In this document: one piece after another, positions 1 to 13,488 of the stretch | Layout of the letters: every line of letters begins with the position of its first letter | How positions within the stretch are numbered: the first letter of the stretch is position 1 | From: Psychrobacter sp. TAE2020 | GTDB lineage: Bacteria > Pseudomonadota > Gammaproteobacteria > Pseudomonadales > Moraxellaceae | DNA length: 63,481 nucleotides | Assembly: GCF_018919485.1 (NCBI RefSeq) | Contig: NZ_JAHLMU010000001.1 | Span: forward strand, 1,323,684-1,387,164 | Direction: 5' to 3' | Position numbers and translations under genes: made by a program | Notes under the pieces: generated by a model | What the model was told of the DNA's origin: nothing | The model's database searches: none | Seen by the model: the letters and a program-made list of their open reading frames with translations, nothing else

Positions 1-10
1 AGAATAGAGA

Positions 11-124
11 GCTGACGATGACCTACTCTCACATGGCCGGAGCCACACTACCATTGGCGCAATGATGTTTCACTTCTGAGTTCGAGAAGGGATCAGGTGG
101 GGCCATCATGCTATTGTCGTCAGC
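11..124 (-). rRNA. rrf: 5S ribosomal RNA
   Basis: This is the last gene of a leftward rRNA operon. The ends are complementary (GCTGACGA at the 5' end, TCGTCAGC at the 3' end), which closes the 5S helix I, and the interior carries the usual bacterial 5S segments such as CCCACCTGATCCC and CTCAGAAGTGAAAC. The length of about 114 nt fits the family. The operon terminator would lie left of base 1 and is outside the window. Confidence 0.95.
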
Positions 125-309
125 AAAGGGGTTAGATATGAGTCTGTTGTTGTTTTTATTGACTGCAAGTATAAACTTTTAGTCGACCAACTTATAACCT
201 AACTGAATCAAGGTTAAAGGTGATATCGAAATATATATATTCTATAAGCTTACGCTTATACAAGATAGATTAATTAGAGCGGTTCATACAAACCACTTGG
301 GTGTTGTAT
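125..309 (-). other. 23S-5S spacer with 23S processing-stem half
   Basis: No gene is seen. The bases just after the 23S 3' end (about 271-315) are complementary to the flank just before the 23S 5' end (about 3168-3235): CCATACAAC plus CCCAAGT, and CGCTCTAATT, pair across the gene. This is the expected double-stranded substrate for RNase III excision of 23S. No tRNA is present in this spacer. Confidence 0.6.
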
Positions 310-3175
<2,866 letters not shown>

Positions 3176-3518
3176 CCCCAAGTAGTCTTATCCTATAAAT
3201 AAGATTTGACTTCAAAGTGTCATACGCTCTAATTATGATAACGATATCACCTAATTTTATACGCTTGATTCAGTTCTCTTATTACTTTTTGATAATCAAT
3301 TCCTGGGATAACAACTGATGTCGTTAAGGAATCGATTATCAAGGTTAAAAAGTGCGCGTGAACACGCCCTTTCTAACCCAGACTCATATCTATGTTTTTA
3401 AATAGTTTCTATGCTCTCATCGAGTCACAGATTCTGTATAAAACAGAAGTAAATAATCAGTGACGATCACTTAATTCTGTTTACTTATTAGCATCTAAAG
3501 CCTACAAACCGTTTATAG
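3176..3518 (-). other. tRNA-Ala to 23S internal spacer
   Basis: This 343-bp spacer holds no gene. It contains the 5' half of the 23S processing stem (about 3168-3235) that pairs with the flank at 271-315. An inverted repeat near 3285-3345 (TGATTATCAA... / ...TTGATAATCGA type arms) could form a second stem. Confidence 0.5.
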
Positions 3519-3594
3519 TGGTGGAGCCAAACGGAGTCGAACCGTTGACCTCCTGCGTGCAAGGCAGGCGCTCTACCAACTGAGCTATGGCCCC
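3519..3594 (-). tRNA. tRNA-Ala (TGC)
   Basis: A 76-nt cloverleaf on the minus strand, beginning GGGGCCATAGCTCAG and ending in an encoded CCA. The anticodon loop reads CTTGCACG, giving anticodon TGC, and the T-loop has GGTTCGA. It is one of the two tRNAs in the 16S-23S spacer, the standard bacterial arrangement. Confidence 0.96.
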
Positions 3595-3602
3595 ATATAA
3601 AA

Positions 3603-3679
3603 TGGTGGGTCTAAGTGGACTTGAACCACTGACCCCCGCGTTATCAACACGGTGCTCTAACCAGCTGAGCTACAGACCC
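3603..3679 (-). tRNA. tRNA-Ile (GAT)
   Basis: A 77-nt cloverleaf on the minus strand, beginning GGGTCTGTAGCTCAG, with anticodon GAT inside the loop TTGATAAC and an encoded CCA end. It lies between 16S and tRNA-Ala with only 8 bp separating the two tRNAs. Both would be cut from the rRNA precursor. Confidence 0.96.
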
Positions 3680-3708
3680 AATTACGCTTGTAATAAACGT
3701 AAGCTTAA

Positions 3709-3748
3709 ACTAAAGAACAACTTGTTGTGAATTCTTGTCAACCGAATG
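3709..3748 (-). other. 16S 3' processing-stem strand
   Basis: Between tRNA-Ile and the 16S 3' end. An 18-base run (AACTAAAGAACAACTTGT on the plus strand) is exactly complementary to ACAAGTTGTTCTTTAGTT in the 16S leader. This is the expected RNase III stem that loops out the 16S precursor. The leader strand is present twice because of the duplication at 5444-5697, so this strand has two possible partners. Confidence 0.7.
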
Positions 3749-3755
3749 TCATCTA

Positions 3756-5294
<1,539 letters not shown>

Positions 5295-5443
5295 AATCTT
5301 GCTATGAAGCTCTTTAAAGAAGCTCCTAAACTTGGCTCATCTAATCTGGCAATTACGCTCTTCGTATGTTTTCATTTAAATGAATTAACTTTGAGTTTTC
5401 TTGCTGTCTTAAATGATAATTTTTATAGTTAATAATCTTCCCG

Positions 5444-5697
5444 AAAAGAAAAGATAGTCAACTTTATTTTTTAACATTCTGAATCAACAAAAATCCACAC
5501 AAGTTGTTCTTTAGTTATGCTTTTAAATAGTATCGCTCTGCTGTCGTCCAGTAGAGGATTATTACACTAAAAAAGAAAAGATAGTCAACTTTATTTTTTA
5601 ACATTCTGAATCAACAAAAATCCACACAAGTTGTTCTTTAGTTATGCTTTTAAATAGTATCGCTCTGCTGTCGTCCAGTAGAGGATTATTACACTAA
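5444..5697 (-). repeat. 127-bp perfect tandem duplication in 16S leader
   Basis: Bases 5444-5570 and 5571-5697 appear identical along their full 127-bp length, from AAAAGAAAAGATAG through ATTACACTAA. The unit contains the leader strand of the 16S processing stem (5475-5514 and 5602-5641), so the precursor carries that strand twice. The junction also brings a TTGACT hexamer from one copy upstream of a TAATAA in the other, giving a promoter-like arrangement absent from a single copy. Perfect identity suggests a recent event or gene conversion; an assembly artefact cannot be excluded from sequence alone. Confidence 0.93.
5559..5588 (-). promoter_or_regulatory. Possible hybrid promoter at duplication junction
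   Basis: On the minus strand TTGACT (5583-5588) is followed after 18 bp by TAATAA (5559-5564). The -35-like box comes from the right-hand copy of the repeat and the -10-like box from the left-hand copy, so it exists only because of the duplication. The spacing is one base longer than ideal and the match is partial; activity is conjecture. Confidence 0.35.
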
Positions 5698-5738
5698 TCA
5701 ATCAAAGACATTTGCTTATCTTGTTTAGCGAGCTGACT

Positions 5739-5766
5739 ATCATATCATGTTTATATAGTCTGTCAA
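5739..5766 (-). promoter_or_regulatory. rRNA operon promoter (proximal)
   Basis: On the minus strand a perfect -35 box TTGACA (plus-strand TGTCAA, 5761-5766) is followed by 16 bp and TATGAT (plus-strand ATCATA, 5739-5744). It is the nearest of three rrn promoters to 16S and lies just upstream of the duplicated leader. Confidence 0.75.
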
Positions 5767-5860
5767 CCCTTTATTCTAATTCGTTTCAGTAGATTTACGC
5801 GCTAATTATTAAGTGACTGATCACTTCCTAATTGCTACCGCTTGTCTTGCTGAGGTGCGT

Positions 5861-5888
5861 ATTATAGACGCTTTAATCTGGGTGTCAA
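5861..5888 (-). promoter_or_regulatory. rRNA operon promoter (middle)
   Basis: On the minus strand TTGACA (5883-5888) and a perfect TATAAT (5861-5866) are separated by 16 bp. The GCGTC-type sequence just before the -10 box resembles the start-site neighbourhood of the distal promoter. Both boxes match sigma-70 consensus exactly. Confidence 0.85.
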
Positions 5889-5963
5889 GAAGTTATTTAG
5901 CTAACTTTACTCCAAGCGGTAAACCACTCCCATAAAGCCGCTCTTCCGTTCCGACTGGGACGC

Positions 5964-5991
5964 ATTATACTAGTTTTTATTCAGTGGTCAA
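5964..5991 (-). promoter_or_regulatory. rRNA operon promoter (distal)
   Basis: On the minus strand TTGACC (5986-5991) and TATAAT (5964-5969) are separated by 16 bp, the same short spacing as the other two rrn promoters here. The downstream sequence GCGTCCCAG is GC-rich, as is typical of stringently controlled rRNA promoters. Confidence 0.8.
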
Positions 5992-6118
5992 GGGCTTTGT
6001 CTAAACTGTTTTTATTATAAGCTTAAAGTTCACTATTGCTAATCAATCTTCTCATCCATATATTAATCACTAGTCATTTAACCTTTATGCACCTCTTAAC
6101 ATCCTAACCTTAGAACTA

Positions 6119-6148
6119 AAAAAGCCGCTTATTAATAAGCGGCTTTAA
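6119..6148. terminator. Terminator after pssA
   Basis: A 12-bp perfect inverted repeat (AAAGCCGCTTAT / ATAAGCGGCTTT) with a tiny loop, flanked by A and T runs on both sides. It lies just past the pssA stop and would end transcription from that side; the symmetric tails allow either direction. Confidence 0.8.
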
Positions 6149-6171
6149 AGTCTATACAATGGCTACTATCG

Positions 6172-7053
6172 TTAACTGCTAGCTTTAGCTTTCATAGTAC
6201 TAACGATACCTGATAGCGCATAGATAATACCTATAGCTAAAATACCAACGGGTATGTCGTAGATCACAATACTCAGTACTAATACTGCAATAATCAGAGC
6301 CACAAAAGGGACTTTCTTTTTATCAAACTCTTTAAAGCTATAGTATTTAACATTACTGACCATTAGCAGACCACAGATTACTATCCAAGCGGCGAATGCA
6401 GCCATGATTAAATTATCTTGCTGGCCAATCCACTGGTTGTGATCGATAGCAACCATCACTGCCGCAGTAACTAAGATAGCGGCAAGCGGACTGGCTAAAC
6501 CAACAAAATACTTTTTATCGACTATGCCAACTTGGACGTTAAAGCGCGCCAAGCGGAAGGCGCCACAAGCCGTAAACACAAAAGCACAACCTATACCAAT
6601 TCGACCTAACGGCTCTAAAGCAAAGCTATAAACCAAAATTGCAGGGGCAACGCCAAAAGCCAACATATCTGCTAGTGAGTCATACTGCTCACCAAACGGG
6701 CTTTGCGCATTAAGCATCCGCGCCACTCTACCATCGGCACCATCAAGGATCGCCGATAGAAATATCGCTAAAGCAGCCGGATAAAAATCACCTCTAGTAC
6801 TGGCTAAAATAGAGAAAAAACCGGACAGTAGCGATAAAGTGGTAATAAGATTGGGAGCTAAGTAAACACCCCTACTCACTACTGGCTTTCCTTCAGCGAC
6901 TTCAGTCTCAATAACCTCAAAGGTCAGACCATCATAATTATCGTTATCTGCTAAGCGTATATTGAACTCATGCTCATTAATGAAAGGCGGCTGAGTGGCC
7001 ACGCTATCACTAATATTATTTCGAGTGTCATGGGGTGATTGCTCAGTGCTCAT
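6172..7053 (-). CDS. pssA: CDP-diacylglycerol-serine O-phosphatidyltransferase
   Basis: Makes phosphatidylserine from CDP-diacylglycerol and serine in the inner membrane, the first step to phosphatidylethanolamine. The CDP-alcohol phosphatidyltransferase signature is complete at about residues 105-130: DGRVAR, then GEQYD, then SLAD, matching DG-x2-AR-x8-G-x3-D-x3-D. Several hydrophobic segments follow, consistent with the integral-membrane PssA type. The first ~60 residues are polar and longer than in many homologues. The start at 7053 has AAGGAT upstream. It follows rlmJ by 18 bp on the same strand, so co-transcription is likely. Confidence 0.93.
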   Translation of the reverse strand: MSTEQSPHDTRNNISDSVATQPPFINEHEFNIRLADNDNYDGLTFEVIETEVAEGKPVVSRGVYLAPNLITTLSLLSGFFSILASTRGDFYPAALAIFLSAILDGADGRVARMLNAQSPFGEQYDSLADMLAFGVAPAILVYSFALEPLGRIGIGCAFVFTACGAFRLARFNVQVGIVDKKYFVGLASPLAAILVTAAVMVAIDHNQWIGQQDNLIMAAFAAWIVICGLLMVSNVKYYSFKEFDKKKVPFVALIIAVLVLSIVIYDIPVGILAIGIIYALSGIVSTMKAKASS

Positions 7054-7071
7054 AACCGTATCCTTATTTGC

Positions 7072-7947
7072 CTATTCGCCGACTAACCAGCGCACATTAG
7101 TAGCACTATCTGGTGACAAGTTAGGCGCGTCAGCAACTTTTAGTATCGGCTGTAAGAAACGCAAGATTTCACGAGCGTGATTATCGAACTGCCAAGGTGG
7201 ATTGATAATAAGCATACCAGTGCCGTTAAGACCAACAGCAATATCGTTAGGATAGATATTAAGCTCACAAATCAGCTGACGTCTCATCTCGGTACGTTTT
7301 AGCTTCTTATAAAACAGCTCAACAGCATCAATGTTCTTGATCGGAAACCATAAAGCATAAGTGCCTTGTGGCCATTTGTTATAAGCGGTTACTAATAAGT
7401 CGATAAGACGAGTAAAGTCTTTGTGTTCTTGCTCATACGGTGGATCTAATAGAACTAAGCCACGCTTTTCTTTTGGTGGAATGACTGCTGTGATACCTTC
7501 AAAAGCATCACGATGTTGAATACCAATCGGTAATCTATGTAGCTGATAGTTTAGTGCATCATACTCGCTAGCTTTGGCTTCAAAGGCTTCACCGCGTACA
7601 CCAGCATCTGGATTGGTTTCAATATGATGGCCAATCCACCACGGTGATCCCGGACAGACTTTAGTATCGTAAGTAAAACGAGCTTGCTTAACCCCTTCTA
7701 CATACTGTTTAACAGCAGCAGGAGCTTTTTCAGTATCAGCATTCACTAGAGCTTGAATACCACCTTTGGCTTCACCCGTTTTGCGTGCTTCTTCACTGCC
7801 AAGCGAATACAGTCCACGACCGCCATAAGCGTCTAACACATAAAAAGGCTTATTCTTTTGCCCTAATTGATTGAGCAATTGTATTAATAAAATGTGTTTG
7901 ACCACATCGGCAAAGTTACCAGCGTGGTAGGCGTGTTTATAGTTCAT
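7072..7947 (-). CDS. rlmJ: 23S rRNA (adenine(2030)-N6)-methyltransferase
   Basis: Methylates N6 of A2030 in 23S rRNA using S-adenosylmethionine. At 291 aa it is close to the E. coli protein. The start MNYKHAYHAGNFADVVKH is a hallmark of the RlmJ family, and the N6-methyltransferase motif DPPYE is present at about residue 168 (LVLLDPPYEQEHKDF). A SAM-site segment lies near DAYGGRGLYSLGS (about residue 40). It is upstream of pssA on the same strand. Confidence 0.95.
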   Translation of the reverse strand: MNYKHAYHAGNFADVVKHILLIQLLNQLGQKNKPFYVLDAYGGRGLYSLGSEEARKTGEAKGGIQALVNADTEKAPAAVKQYVEGVKQARFTYDTKVCPGSPWWIGHHIETNPDAGVRGEAFEAKASEYDALNYQLHRLPIGIQHRDAFEGITAVIPPKEKRGLVLLDPPYEQEHKDFTRLIDLLVTAYNKWPQGTYALWFPIKNIDAVELFYKKLKRTEMRRQLICELNIYPNDIAVGLNGTGMLIINPPWQFDNHAREILRFLQPILKVADAPNLSPDSATNVRWLVGE

Positions 7948-8087
7948 AAGTTCAAAAGTTTAAATAAGAAAAATTGCATCTATGGTAGCATAGGATGGCT
8001 AAAAGATAACGCTGGTTTTGGTAAATAGGCGTGATTGAGCATCGATTGATGCCTCTAGAGATAAATAAAGGTCTAACAAGGGTAATA

Positions 8088-8918
8088 ATGAGCGTAATTG
8101 CCAGTAATCTAACTACTAAGTTAACTAGTAATTTAAATAATATAGACGCAAATCTTATAGAGCTAGCTATTGATCATCCGATAGGTGCTGATAATCCACC
8201 TTTACTTACTCCTAGCCCTAACTCCAATAGCAAGCTCATTGCTGATGCCAATTCAGCTATTAATCTCAATAACCCTACCCAGCAAGGACTACAAAGCTCT
8301 GACTTTTTAGTCGATTGGCAAAACAATCTTAACGATAGCCATCTTGATCAGTTAGTGAATAACGGTTGGATAGTTATTGATAAGGTTTTCGCTGATAAAG
8401 CGCTACTGGCTCTACAATCCGAGAGTGGTTTTGTCGATTATCGTCAAGCCCAGCTTACTGCTGGTATTCGCCTCAGTGATATTCGTGGTGATAAGATTCG
8501 CTGGATCACTGAAAACTTCTTTGCTGGATTTTATTATCTACAAAGTATTAACCAGCTAGCTACTGTTTTGAACCGTAGCTTATTCGCCGGTATTCGCCAT
8601 AGCGAAGCACATTATGCTTGCTACCCTAGCGGTTTTGGCTATCAATGGCATAGAGATAATCCTGCTAATCGCAATGAGCGTGTTATATCAGCAGTGTTTT
8701 ATCTCAATGATGACTGGCAACCCAAAGACGGTGGTGCCTTAGAAATAGTGGACAAGCATGGAATTCATCATCAGGTATTGCCCGTTGCCAATAGTTTGGT
8801 AGTTTTTGATAGCGACTTACGTCATCAAGTACAAATCGCTCATCGCCAACGTTACTCTATCGCGACTTGGATGCGCCGTGACGGCTTAGTACCGTTTATT
8901 GAAGAAGGCAGTTTGTAA
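8088..8918 (+). CDS. 2-oxoglutarate/Fe(II)-dependent oxygenase
   Basis: Predicted double-stranded beta-helix dioxygenase of the SM-20/prolyl-hydroxylase-like class. The iron triad is visible: H and D in YQWHRDN, and the distal H in DSDLRHQVQ, followed by the 2-oxoglutarate-binding R in the RQRYSIATW stretch. The catalytic domain is the C-terminal two thirds; the first ~75 residues are Asn/Leu-rich and poorly conserved-looking. I place the start at the ATG at 8088 (MSVIASNL); the frame is also open from a GTG at 8031. The substrate is unknown; ribosomal-protein hydroxylation is one possibility for this broad class. It is divergent from rlmJ. Confidence 0.8.
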   Translation: MSVIASNLTTKLTSNLNNIDANLIELAIDHPIGADNPPLLTPSPNSNSKLIADANSAINLNNPTQQGLQSSDFLVDWQNNLNDSHLDQLVNNGWIVIDKVFADKALLALQSESGFVDYRQAQLTAGIRLSDIRGDKIRWITENFFAGFYYLQSINQLATVLNRSLFAGIRHSEAHYACYPSGFGYQWHRDNPANRNERVISAVFYLNDDWQPKDGGALEIVDKHGIHHQVLPVANSLVVFDSDLRHQVQIAHRQRYSIATWMRRDGLVPFIEEGSL

Positions 8919-9000
8919 ATGCTGGACTGAGCACAGCCTACCAATTATTCATAGAGTGAGCTATGCACCCAGACTACACGAATTAAACGGGGTCATTTAG

Positions 9001-10245
<1,245 letters not shown>

Positions 10246-10468
10246 ACCATTCTTTAGTTTCTAGTTTAGTCGATGTTAAAACTACTGTAAAACAAACTGA
10301 GCGCTGATGGTTTGTTTTACAGTTTCATCTCAACCTTCCCACCCATTAATGATGTCTTTCATCTCTATACCTATCTATACCTCCCTCTAAGCCATTGACA
10401 ACTAAATTTTTGGATAGGCCATTAATACTGGAATGGCTAAATATTGCTGTCGAGTTAAAAACAATAAC

Positions 10469-10487
10469 GATAATGATTATTGTTATT
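10469..10487. promoter_or_regulatory. Fur-box-like operator
   Basis: The 19-mer GATAATGATTATTGTTATT matches the classic Fur consensus at 15 of 19 positions and sits in an A/T-rich promoter-like stretch. It lies immediately upstream of a truncated siderophore-receptor gene, which fits iron-regulated expression of the ancestral intact gene. An ATG at 10498 opens only a five-codon frame. Confidence 0.7.
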
Positions 10488-10521
10488 ATTATTACAAATG
10501 TTTGGTTATAATTAGTAATAG

Positions 10522-11502
10522 CTAAATTTTAGCTCTACTTTTTTTAATGGCCGTTTAGTCTATCAAAACACTAAAGCCCCAAGCGCTAGTAATGATCGTC
10601 AAGAGACCGCTAATGCTATTAGCCTCTGGCTCACTGACAGTTGGCAAGTCACTGACCCTTTAACTCTAAATCTTGCCTTGCGTTACGAGCGTATTGATAC
10701 TGAAAAGATAAGAGGGGTTAACACTGATAAGCAGGCACTTATAAGCAATACTCAGTCTATCTTGTTGCCGAGTTTGTCCGGTAACTATCAGCTTAATGAT
10801 AAGCTGCAGCTTATAGCTGGAGTACACAAAGGCTTCAGTCCATTGGGCGCAGGGGTATCTGAAAATGATGCTAATGAGCCTGAAGTCAGTATCAACTATG
10901 AGCTTGGCACTCGCTATATTGAGGGTAATAACTATCTAGAAGCCGTTGGGTTCTATAGTGACTTTGATTCCGTCCTAAAAAACTGTTCTGAGAACTCGCC
11001 TTGTGATTCGCGAACCTCGGGTACTGAAAAAGAGAGTGGCTCAGCAGTAATTGCTGGTTTAGAGCTATCGGCAGGCACGAGCTTTGAGAGGTCCGGCTAT
11101 AGCATTCCACTCAATGCCACTTTTACCCATACTCAAGCAGAGCTGAGCGAGGATTATAAAAGCACCTTGGATGGTGATCGCCTGACTTTAGTACCCAAAA
11201 ATCAAGCTAGCTTACGCGCAGGTATTGAGCTGGATTCAGGCTGGGATACCTACTTGACTGCAAAATACACTAGTGGCATCTGTGAGTCGGTAGGCTGCGA
11301 GCGTACTAATAAGCCTCGTAGCGAAACTGAGTCACTACTCACTTTTGATGCTATCACTCACTTCCCTATAGGTTATGACACTAAAATATTCGGTAAATTT
11401 GAAAACATCGCTGATAAACAAGCCATCGTCAGCCGCAACCCTTATAGTGCACGTCCTAATTTGCCACGCACTTTTACTTTAGGCTTCAATAAAACCTTTT
11501 AA
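10522..11502 (+). pseudogene. TonB-dependent siderophore receptor, 5'-truncated
   Basis: A reading frame of about 326 codons encodes only the C-terminal part of an outer-membrane TonB-dependent receptor, of the FecA/FhuA style. Recognisable barrel segments include SLWLTDSWQVTDPLTLNLAL, INYELGTRY, NYLEAVGFYSDFDSVLKN, and the terminal strand PRTFTLGFNKTF with a final Phe. The signal peptide, TonB box and plug domain, which should add about 350-400 residues, are missing, and an in-frame TAG at 10519 closes the frame. A Fur-box-like site lies right before the fragment, as if a deletion joined promoter to 3' end. An internal TTG at 10678 could start a shorter, non-functional product. Confidence 0.88.
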
Positions 11503-11528
11503 TGGCTATTAATAATAAGTTTTTTATG

Positions 11529-11565
11529 AAAAAGCCGCGACTAAAATAATAGTTGCGGCTTTTTT
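11529..11565 (+). terminator. Terminator after receptor remnant
   Basis: Hairpin AAAAAGCCGCGACT / AGTTGCGGCTTTTTT with an 8-nt loop and T-run, placed 26 bp after the receptor stop codon. It survives although the gene is truncated. Confidence 0.85.
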
Positions 11566-11705
11566 ATGCTTAGACACTTTTGCTATTACAGCCAGTCTGC
11601 TGCATCAGTCAAGTTGATGGTTAGATGAACAAATAAGCTTCACAATAGCTGTAGTTAAGCTTTGCAGATAATCAGTAAAGATTACTTCTACTGGGGTTAA
11701 TAAAC

Positions 11706-12215
11706 TTATTCAACACCAATATAAAGATCAACTTGACCATATTCTAAGTTACCATCAATATAACGCTCAAAATCAACGTTAAAAGATCGGGTATGCTCAC
11801 AGCTTGAGCTATTAAAATACTCAGAAACCTTCTCCCAAGCATTCATTATGGTATTAGGCATATAGCCTTCTTCAGAGAACAGCAAATACTTGCCCGCAGG
11901 AATAGTTACTGCTACTTTAGTACCATTATAAGCCTTAGTCTCAGTATCCGACTCTTCGCTCTCACCTTCTTGACTACCTAATTCCCAACCAGCTACGACA
12001 TCAAAAGCACCGATTTCATCATCGCTCTCGTAGTCGTGGTAAATACCATAGATATCGGCATTATCTATCAAAAGGCCAGCTTGATCTTGATAAAACTTTT
12101 GCCATAATCGACCTAATTTTGCCGTTTCATGGCTGATTTCAGCGATGTTGGTAGTACGAATGCTGATACCTTTACAAGCCAACGCTGTGGTTAACTCTTT
12201 AATTTGTGGAGTCAT
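11706..12215 (-). CDS. GyrI-like / AraC effector-binding domain protein
   Basis: A stand-alone 169-aa protein resembling the GyrI-like small-molecule-binding (effector-binding) fold seen in integron-associated effector-binding proteins and AraC-type regulators. Supporting features are IYHDYESDDEIGAFDVVAGWE in the middle, VTIPAGKYLLFSEEGYMP, and a C-terminal FERYIDGNLEYGQVDLYIGVE. There is no DNA-binding domain, so it is not itself a transcription factor. The ligand cannot be told from sequence. It is upstream of iscX on the same strand in gene order, with an 85-bp gap, and may or may not share a transcript. Confidence 0.75.
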   Translation of the reverse strand: MTPQIKELTTALACKGISIRTTNIAEISHETAKLGRLWQKFYQDQAGLLIDNADIYGIYHDYESDDEIGAFDVVAGWELGSQEGESEESDTETKAYNGTKVAVTIPAGKYLLFSEEGYMPNTIMNAWEKVSEYFNSSSCEHTRSFNVDFERYIDGNLEYGQVDLYIGVE

Positions 12216-12300
12216 GGTGTTGCCTATCCTGTTTTTTTGTTTAGAGTAGTGCTTATTGTGAAAAAATAATTAGAGCTCAGCAAAAATAGTAAAAAGATAA

Positions 12301-12510
12301 CTAATCAGCTTCATCAATCCAGTTCATTTGAATAGACTCTAAGATGCCTTCATTTGATTTATTAGGATCATCATCAAAACCTTCAAGCTCAGTTATCCAG
12401 CGATGCAAATCGGTAAAGCGCACATACTGTGGATCAGTCTCAGGGAACTTTTCATAGAGTTCGATGGCGATATCTAAGCTGTCTGTCCATTTTAATTTTT
12501 GCGGGGTCAT
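12301..12510 (-). CDS. iscX: Fe-S cluster assembly protein IscX
   Basis: Small acidic protein that binds IscS and iron and modulates Fe-S cluster assembly. The 69-aa sequence is close to E. coli IscX throughout: [33 protein letters not shown], then [12 protein letters not shown] and the acidic end NWIDEAD. The start ATG is preceded by AAGGAGC at ideal distance. It stands apart from the rest of any isc operon, which is not in this window. Confidence 0.95.
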   Translation of the reverse strand: MTPQKLKWTDSLDIAIELYEKFPETDPQYVRFTDLHRWITELEGFDDDPNKSNEGILESIQMNWIDEAD

Positions 12511-12719
12511 AATAGCTCCTTACAGGTTAGTAGCTTTGGTAGAAATAGCTTAATAGCAATAGGGTGAAATTGATAGGCACCATCCTAACAAAATTCAGCG
12601 TCTGCTGTATAGATAAGCTTAGCATCTAGCCGAGAGAAGAGTATCTTGTCCCATATAAAAGTCATTATAAACAACTGTAGTTCATTGACCTTGCAAGTCT
12701 GACAAAGCAGCTGTGAGTA

Positions 12720-13259
12720 TTAACGACTTTTAGGTAACGCCTTGACCGCTACTTGGTGGGTATTCCACGACTTAATCACCTCAGTAAGCTGCTCCCCTAA
12801 CATATCTAAGACACTAGGAGCACATTTACCTTGCTTGTTCATTAGCACAAACTTTGTCATACCTACTGCCATCAGCTGATTTTTTACTAGGAAACGATGT
12901 TCAAAGTAAACGTATTTGCTATCCCAGCCTGCCAGCATACTGTTTACCATCATTTTATCTAAGAACTTAATCTCTTTTAGGTAAATCACCTCTTGCATGG
13001 CGATGATCCATTGCAGACGCTCAGTGTCTTTTTGATGACAACAAGCCAGCAGCCAACGAGTGATATTGAGCTCAATAAAAGACAAATAGCGATAATTGGG
13101 CAGATGATTACGAAAGCCCATATCTTGTGGCAAGACTCGATAGCTGCGTACTACTGGTGCAGTCAGAGTTTCAATGCTTAGTTTTTCAGTAGTAGCTTGC
13201 TGCCTTAATTGCTGCTTAAGTAAGCTGGTCATAATAAAAAAACGCAGTAACATATTCAT
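12720..13259 (-). CDS. Hotdog-fold acyl-CoA thioesterase-like protein
   Basis: A 179-aa protein of the thioesterase-like (4HBT_2/THEM6-type) hotdog family. The signature portion is PQDMGFRNHLPNYRYLSFIELNITRW, where such enzymes have a D/N-H-N-x-Y/L pattern, followed by beta-strand segments around YVYFEHRFLVKNQLMAVGMTKFVL. The first ~15 residues (MNMLLRFFIMTSLLK) are hydrophobic and may be a membrane anchor or the start may be further in. The substrate is unknown. It is an isolated gene between iscX and the pnt operon. Confidence 0.7.
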   Translation of the reverse strand: MNMLLRFFIMTSLLKQQLRQQATTEKLSIETLTAPVVRSYRVLPQDMGFRNHLPNYRYLSFIELNITRWLLACCHQKDTERLQWIIAMQEVIYLKEIKFLDKMMVNSMLAGWDSKYVYFEHRFLVKNQLMAVGMTKFVLMNKQGKCAPSVLDMLGEQLTEVIKSWNTHQVAVKALPKSR

Positions 13260-13488
13260 AAGTAATATTCTTATTAACTAGTATAAGGGGTGCTAAAAAA
13301 GTATCACTGTATTTAGGGTCTTAGGCATGTAAGGCTAACAGCATTTAAAGTTAATCCTATTTATAAGTAAAAAGCAGTCATAGCCAAGAGCAGTTAACGC
13401 AAAAAAGCCACCGCAGTGACTTCCTTGTTAAGCATTCTTGTTAAGCATTGATGCCTTTTAAAAAACACTTACTGACTTATAGATAAAA

